From Gonium pectorale (Eukaryota; Chlorophyta; Chlorophyceae; Chlamydomonadales; Volvocaceae), in the NCBI GenBank assembly GCA_001584585.1, contig LSYV01000009.1, positions 976,445-1,001,259 of the forward strand: a stretch of DNA of 24,815 bases, written 5' to 3'. Positions 20,554 to 24,815 of this stretch are shown piece after piece. Position 1 is the stretch's first letter. Each line of letters opens with the position of its first letter. Made by a program: the position numbers and the translations under genes. The notes under the pieces were generated by a model. The model worked only from the letters and a program-made list of their open reading frames with translations, was not told the origin of the DNA and ran no database searches.

Positions 20554-22532
20554 ATGACCGTGGGCAGCGGCGGAGCGGGCGGTGGGCCGACGAAGGACGC
20601 GACGCAACCAAAGGTTCTTCTCGTTGACCTCGATGATACCCTATACCGATGCCCAAAGATTCCAGCGATTGTAAAGCAGCGTATTCAAGGTGACCGCAGC
20701 TTGGCGCGCATCCGGCAGCAGCAACGCTTTCTGTTGCCCATCGCGCTCATCGCCCGTCGCTCCGCTGCCGTGCTTGCAGAATACATGGTACAGAAGCTCG
20801 GAATATCGGAGGATGAGGTGGCTGCGAAGACGCTGAACCTCTACCTGTCACACGGCACCACGCTGTGTGGCCTGGTGGTAAGTGCCCCAGAGGAGTGAAT
20901 CACTTGCTTCCTGGGTCATGGGTACGAAGGGGGGATGGGCGGGGCTGCGAGAGGGCGTTGATTGGCAGGGCGCGGCCCCAAGTCGAGTTCCATGCGGATG
21001 CGTTGCCCATCCCGTCGTATCGCATTGTCCCCTTGCGGTACACTGTGTATTCCTCTGTCACGCGCCAGAGGACGCGCACGGCTCTGGACGTTGCACGGTG
21101 CGTGACGCACTCCCTGGTCCGTGGCGTGCACCTGCTGCACTGGTTTGTGGCACTATCCGTGGCATACCCAACCGTCGCTTGGGAGCCTGCCCTGTTTACG
21201 ACTACGGTGTCTAAGCAGTCTCTCTACTTCTTCGCTGTCCCGTGGCTCCCCCCTCTGCACGGGAGGAAATGTTCGGCACCTCACACTGTTTTCCTGACTT
21301 CACCGCTCAAGTCAGGATTTCCCTTGCCCCCGCTGAAGGCAAGCGGCTACCGCATTGATTTCGACGCGTGGCACGAGTTTGTGCACCAGGGCGCGCTGGA
21401 CTACGACACGCTGCTGCAGCCAGACCCGTCGCTGCGGGACATCCTCTGTTCGATCGACCTGCCCAAGTACATCCTGACCAACGCCAATAAGGTGCACACG
21501 GAGCGCTGCCTGGCGCGCCTGGGCCTCAGTGATTGCTTCCAGGTAGGCAGGGTTAGGCGCGGGAAGCGGTGCCCATGGTGAAGCGGTGATGTCAGAGCGT
21601 ATGCTGAGGTTGTCTTGGGCATGGGCAGGAGGGTCCGGGTCGTTCACTGTCTGGTTTGTCAGCCGCGTGTGCAACAAACAGGACGACTAGGCAAAGCACA
21701 CTAGCAGGCAGCAAAGGGACTCGCGCCCGTGAAGGACTTGCCGCTTGCAAGCCTGGCTGTTCCTTGGGCTCGGGCTGCGTTATAACTTGCCGTCGGCAAG
21801 CAGAACCAGCAGTGGGGGAGGTCCAGCGCGTGTGCGTGCTCGCACGGACTGCCAGCTGCCCACACCCTCGCGGTGAGCGTGGCATGGTATCAGATACGAG
21901 ACTGGTCGCACGCGGCATTCCCGAGCAGTGCGTGTGCGGGCGTGCGGGGCAGGGTAGGCTGCACAAAGGGCTGCGGCTTGGCGGGTGCAATCGCAGTCCT
22001 CACGTCTACCATGCAGCCGCCCCCGCCCCGACACCAGACCACATTGAGCACCCGCATTAACATCCACATCAACAATATGCCGCCACCGCCATCCCTCCTA
22101 ACCACCCAGGGCCTCTTCTACTTTGAGAATGTGATGGAGCTTGCGGCGCAGCGCGGCATCGACGTGTCCCACGCCGTGCTCTGCAAGCCCGACCCCCGCA
22201 TCTACAGCCTGGTCGCGGAGCAGCTGGGCGTGCGGCTGTCGGAGGTGCTGTTCTTTGACGACTCGGCCCGCAACGTGGCCGCCGCGCACGGCCTGGGGGC
22301 GAAGACGGTGCTCGTGGGCGCCGAGAAGCCCTGCCCCGGCGCGGACCTGGCCCTGCCCACCATGCACGCCCTGCCGGCCGCGATGCCGCAGCTGCTGGAC
22401 CAGCCGGGGCTCGTGCACGAGCACCACGCGCGCGGACACGGCAGAGGCGCCGATGCGCTTGTGGTGGGGGTGGGGGCGGGAGCGGGCCCGAGCGGGAGCA
22501 GTGCAATCGCAGTGAGCGTGCCGGCGTCGTGA
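20554..22532 (+). CDS. HAD-superfamily pyrimidine 5'-nucleotidase-like phosphatase
   Basis: Predicted to dephosphorylate small phosphometabolites, probably nucleoside monophosphates. Four exons, 286 residues: 20554-20689, 20780-20877, 21339-21542, 22110-22532. The four HAD motifs are present: VDLDDTLY (nucleophile Asp25, acid/base Asp27), ILTNANK (Thr125), CKPDPRIY (Lys172), FFDDSARN (Asp196/Asp197). The helical cap (EYMVQKLGIS, LYLSHGTTLCGLV, ASGYRIDFDAWHEFVH) matches the SDT1/PHM8-type pyrimidine nucleotidases of yeast and their plant relatives. ATG 20554 is the first in frame after a short Gly-rich leader. There is no transit peptide by eye, so it is probably cytosolic. A ~45-residue Gly/His/Ala-rich C-terminal tail follows the fold. 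The exon 3 acceptor (GCTGAAG at 21338) is non-CAG but keeps frame and homology. Confidence 0.88.
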
Positions 22533-23046
22533 GCGAGCGTGGCGGGCCGAGCCGAGCCGCTGTGCGTGGTGGCCACACCGGTGGCGCCGCGGCTGGTGGG
22601 GCCGGAGCGGGCCTAGTTTGCAGATGCGCATGGGCCGGGCGCGGGGCATCCCTGGCCCCCCTGCGTGCGCGTGATCCATGCTGACCGCAATATCCTTATG
22701 TCCTTCGTAAGAACGAGGTCGCCGCGTTTCTGATGCTGACACGAGCTCGGACGCTACCCTTTCGGTTTCTTCCCGGTTCGACGGTTGCTGTCATGAGTGG
22801 CCGGGTGAGAGCATGCCTGCATGCGAGGAGAATGCTGACGGAGCGCAAGCGTTGCCCTGTGCTGGGTAAGGGCCTGTGGGCGCGGCAGTTGTCTAGATTG
22901 GCGGTATCGCGCTGCCATATTGTACACTAATCTGGACTCGGGAGTGAGAGAGGAGATGGGCTGTGGGAGGAGCGGGCAGTCAATCCTTGCGGGTAACCAC
23001 TACGGGACCTGCGGGTCAGAACCTATATTGTACGGAGCTTGTTACC

Positions 23047-23063
23047 GTTCAGGTACCCTGAAC
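23047..23063. repeat. Inverted repeat, 7-bp arms and 3-base loop
   Basis: GTTCAGG (23047-23053), TAC, CCTGAAC (23057-23063) is a perfect inverted repeat in the convergent intergenic DNA. It is short enough to be chance. Confidence 0.6.
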
Positions 23064-23321
23064 CCGAGGAGCAAGTGGAGCGCGCGCAGGATGCCGGGCA
23101 GTGTGCTAGGTCCGCACATGGAGGGCCGTGGGTCCTCAGCTGTCTGCAAACCCGCGCTGACTTTTTGGTCTGATGGCAGTCATTACGCGGTCTCTGATGC
23201 ATGTGTTCTGTCCATTGGTTTGCGGTATGTCGTGGCTGCTGTGGTAGTGCGTCAGGTGCGTCTTGGTGAACTGGATACGTCCGCGTATCTTGCATATCTC
23301 ACGAACTGTCATGTGAGTTCC

Positions 23322-23326
23322 TTACA
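23322..23326 (-). terminator. TGTAA polyadenylation signal, probable SMC6 3' end
   Basis: TTACA on plus reads TGTAA on minus, about 510 bases beyond the SMC6 stop. No closer copy was found between the stop and this site. Confidence 0.45.
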
Positions 23327-23833
23327 TGAGTACACCAGGCTTCCCCGTCAGGAGGCTCCACCTGGCCTGGCCCACGGCCGACAATTGTGCAGGGCAATCC
23401 ACGATAGCGCTGGCGTTGCACACCGCCACGGCAGCCAACCGCTCAAACGGAACAGCGAGAAGACGAGTTGTGTATGGTACTTCCGGTCACGTCCGCACAT
23501 CCTGCTGGCGCTGCGAAGACCTACCCGCTGCTTGACGCAGCAAGCGAATATGAGGGCTATAGCGTGGACTGCAGTGTCAGCAGTGTGGCCATTCCCTCCA
23601 GGGCGCCACAATCCCAACCATCGGGCCCGAACTTGCTAGACTACATTGCACTGACCCTTTTAGCCGCATCGGCCATCCCTCTCACCACCGCTCCTACAGG
23701 GTCTGCACTATGGCCACCAGCTCTGCCCAGCTGGCTGATCGCATCACACCGCTTCTACCACTGCCGAAGGCCGACCGACCCATGGGTCTGTCCTTCACAG
23801 CCAGCCGCCTGGCCGTCTGAGCTGCTGCTCGCG

Positions 23834-24600
23834 TCATTGCCCGGGGTTGCCGGCCTGCGGGTCGTGCATCACATTGATCTTGAGGAAGCTGGCGGGCGGC
23901 ACCGCGTAGCCGTCCTTCTTGCACTTTGCAATCGTCTCCTGCAGCGACTCGACCACTGTCGCCGTGTCCTGCGAGCGGGTACAGGCAAACCAACAGCCAG
24001 GCGTTAGAAGCCGCACAGTAACCGCACTCGCGGGTTTACGTCCCGCTGCGGCCACATCCAGGCACATCGTGCCAACAGCTCCAGTACCTCTCCCCGATAG
24101 CTCCCTCCGCAACGCCCTCCTTGACCTGGCCATCTGTCCCGCCCCGGCTCCTTGAAGCCCTAGCATAGGCTCCACATCCCTGAGTCCTCCGCCACCCGCC
24201 AGGGTCCCAGGTAACTGCATGCCTTACGTGCGGGCTGATTAGCACCAGCTGGCTGTTTGGATTTATCCGCCAGGCGTACTCCAGGATTGCCATGGTAGTA
24301 ATCTTGCGGGCGTTGTCGTCCATATACACTGCCGTCGCGTTGGGCGATTTGGGGGTTTGGGGTCGGGGTGGGGTCACTTGGGGGTTAAAGGGTGCGGTGC
24401 GGCCGGGGTGGGCTGCGGCCGGGCCGGGGTAGGGCAGTGGCAAAGGCCGGGACGGGCAGCCAGCACCGGCATCACAGCCAGTAGCTCTTCGGCAGGGCGC
24501 GGTGTCTCACCGTCGTACTCGTCCATAACTCGGAAGGACGACCCGATCACCTCGCCCAAGGCCAGCAGGAGCGCGGCGGTGGTGAAGGAGCGCTCGCCGC
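23834..24600 (-). CDS. SMC6: SMC6, C-terminal ATPase half-domain (partial, 5' end off window)
   Basis: Structural maintenance of chromosomes 6 is the ATPase partner of SMC5 in the nuclear SMC5/6 complex for recombination repair and replication-fork stability. Three terminal exons are visible: 24511-24600, 24228-24328, 23834-23968, encoding about 107 residues. They show the ABC signature (GGERSFTT; the preceding Leu-Ser would be in the exon off the edge), Walker B and D-loop FRVMDEYDVYMDD, and the last strand QLVLISPH. DE(F/Y)DV(Y/F)MD separates SMC6 from SMC5, which has DEINQGMD there. Splice phases are 1 at 24511/24328 and 0 at 24228/23968. The tail ends KINVMHDPQAGNPGQ. From 24601 to the right edge I see only intron. 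It converges on the HAD gene. Confidence 0.9.
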
Positions 24601-24815
24601 CTGGAGGGGGCGGGGAAGATGTGTGTCCCAGTGACACGCGCATATAGACGCACATTCAGCGTGCTCAAGGCAGACTGCGGGCAAGCGAATGCTAGGCAAG
24701 CCAGCCACGCTCTTGGGACTCCTCTGCCCGACCCACCAAAGGGTCAAGGCGGCGGGCGGGGGAGGGCGTGTGTGTACAAGAGGGTGTATGCAGCGAGGCG
24801 TGTGTGAGCGGACGG
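24601..24815 (-). other. SMC6 intron running to the window edge
   Basis: Read on minus, this stretch ends in CCGCCCCCTCCAG, a strong pyrimidine-rich acceptor before GC GGC GAG. It contains no segment ending in the Leu-Ser-Gly codons required upstream of GGERS, so the preceding exon must lie outside the window. Confidence 0.65.

Larger units (their letters stand above)
22533..23833. other. Convergent intergenic region, HAD gene / SMC6
   Basis: 1.3 kb lie between two converging stop codons. The composition is mixed and AT-richer after about 22900. The one long open frame (22920-23639, plus) lacks an ATG at its start, recognisable motifs or splice logic, and I regard it as chance. It contains a 7-bp-arm inverted repeat (23047-23063) and the probable SMC6 polyadenylation motif (23322-23326). 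No plus-strand TGTAA was found for the HAD gene. Confidence 0.5.

Noticed and set aside
22920..23639. 239-codon plus-strand open frame in the convergent region
   Set aside because: No ATG at the start, no recognisable motif, irregular composition and no splice-linked partner exon.

Overview
The window looks like nuclear DNA of a chlorophycean (volvocine) green alga such as Chlamydomonas or a close relative. The evidence is very high GC in exons, many short introns with GTGCGx/GTGAGx/GTGGGx donors and pyrimidine-rich (C/T)GCAG acceptors, TGTAA-type polyadenylation motifs, long Ala/Gly/Ser-rich inserts inside conserved domains, and the gene content itself. Every gene is split. All gene models were assembled by hand from conserved protein motifs plus splice-phase matching, and each assembled CDS is divisible by three.

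Layout: (1) 1-712, upstream intergenic DNA with a 10-bp-arm hairpin and one TGTAA motif. (2) 713-10761 (+), a 16-exon, ~1957-residue PAS-containing class III guanylate cyclase. Its PAS domain is interrupted by a ~1,400-residue low-complexity insert carried by a single 4.25-kb exon; the catalytic domain (7750-10761) keeps all metal, substrate and transition-state residues. (3) 10762-13694, about 2.9 kb without a convincing gene, containing convergent 3' flanks and several hairpins. (4) 13695-16825 (-), a five-exon, 442-residue alpha/beta hydrolase with a GC-AG intron and an intron that begins with ~20 tandem copies of its own 5' splice-site motif, GTGCG. (5) 16826-17334, a compact divergent promoter interval. 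(6) 17335-20285 (+), an eight-exon class II (SIRT4/SRT2-like) sirtuin with a mitochondrial-type presequence. (7) 20554-22532 (+), a four-exon HAD-family pyrimidine 5'-nucleotidase-like phosphatase. (8) 22533-23833, a convergent intergenic region. (9) 23834-24600 (-), the last three exons of SMC6; the gene continues past the right edge.

Functionally this is an ordinary mixture of eukaryotic genes (cGMP signalling, esterase-like hydrolysis, mitochondrial NAD-dependent deacylation, nucleotide dephosphorylation, SMC5/6 DNA repair) and not a cluster for one pathway. The only pair with a strong shared-regulation argument is the head-to-head hydrolase/sirtuin pair. The most unusual signals are the GTGCG array fused to a functional 5' splice site in the hydrolase and the giant insertion inside the cyclase PAS fold.
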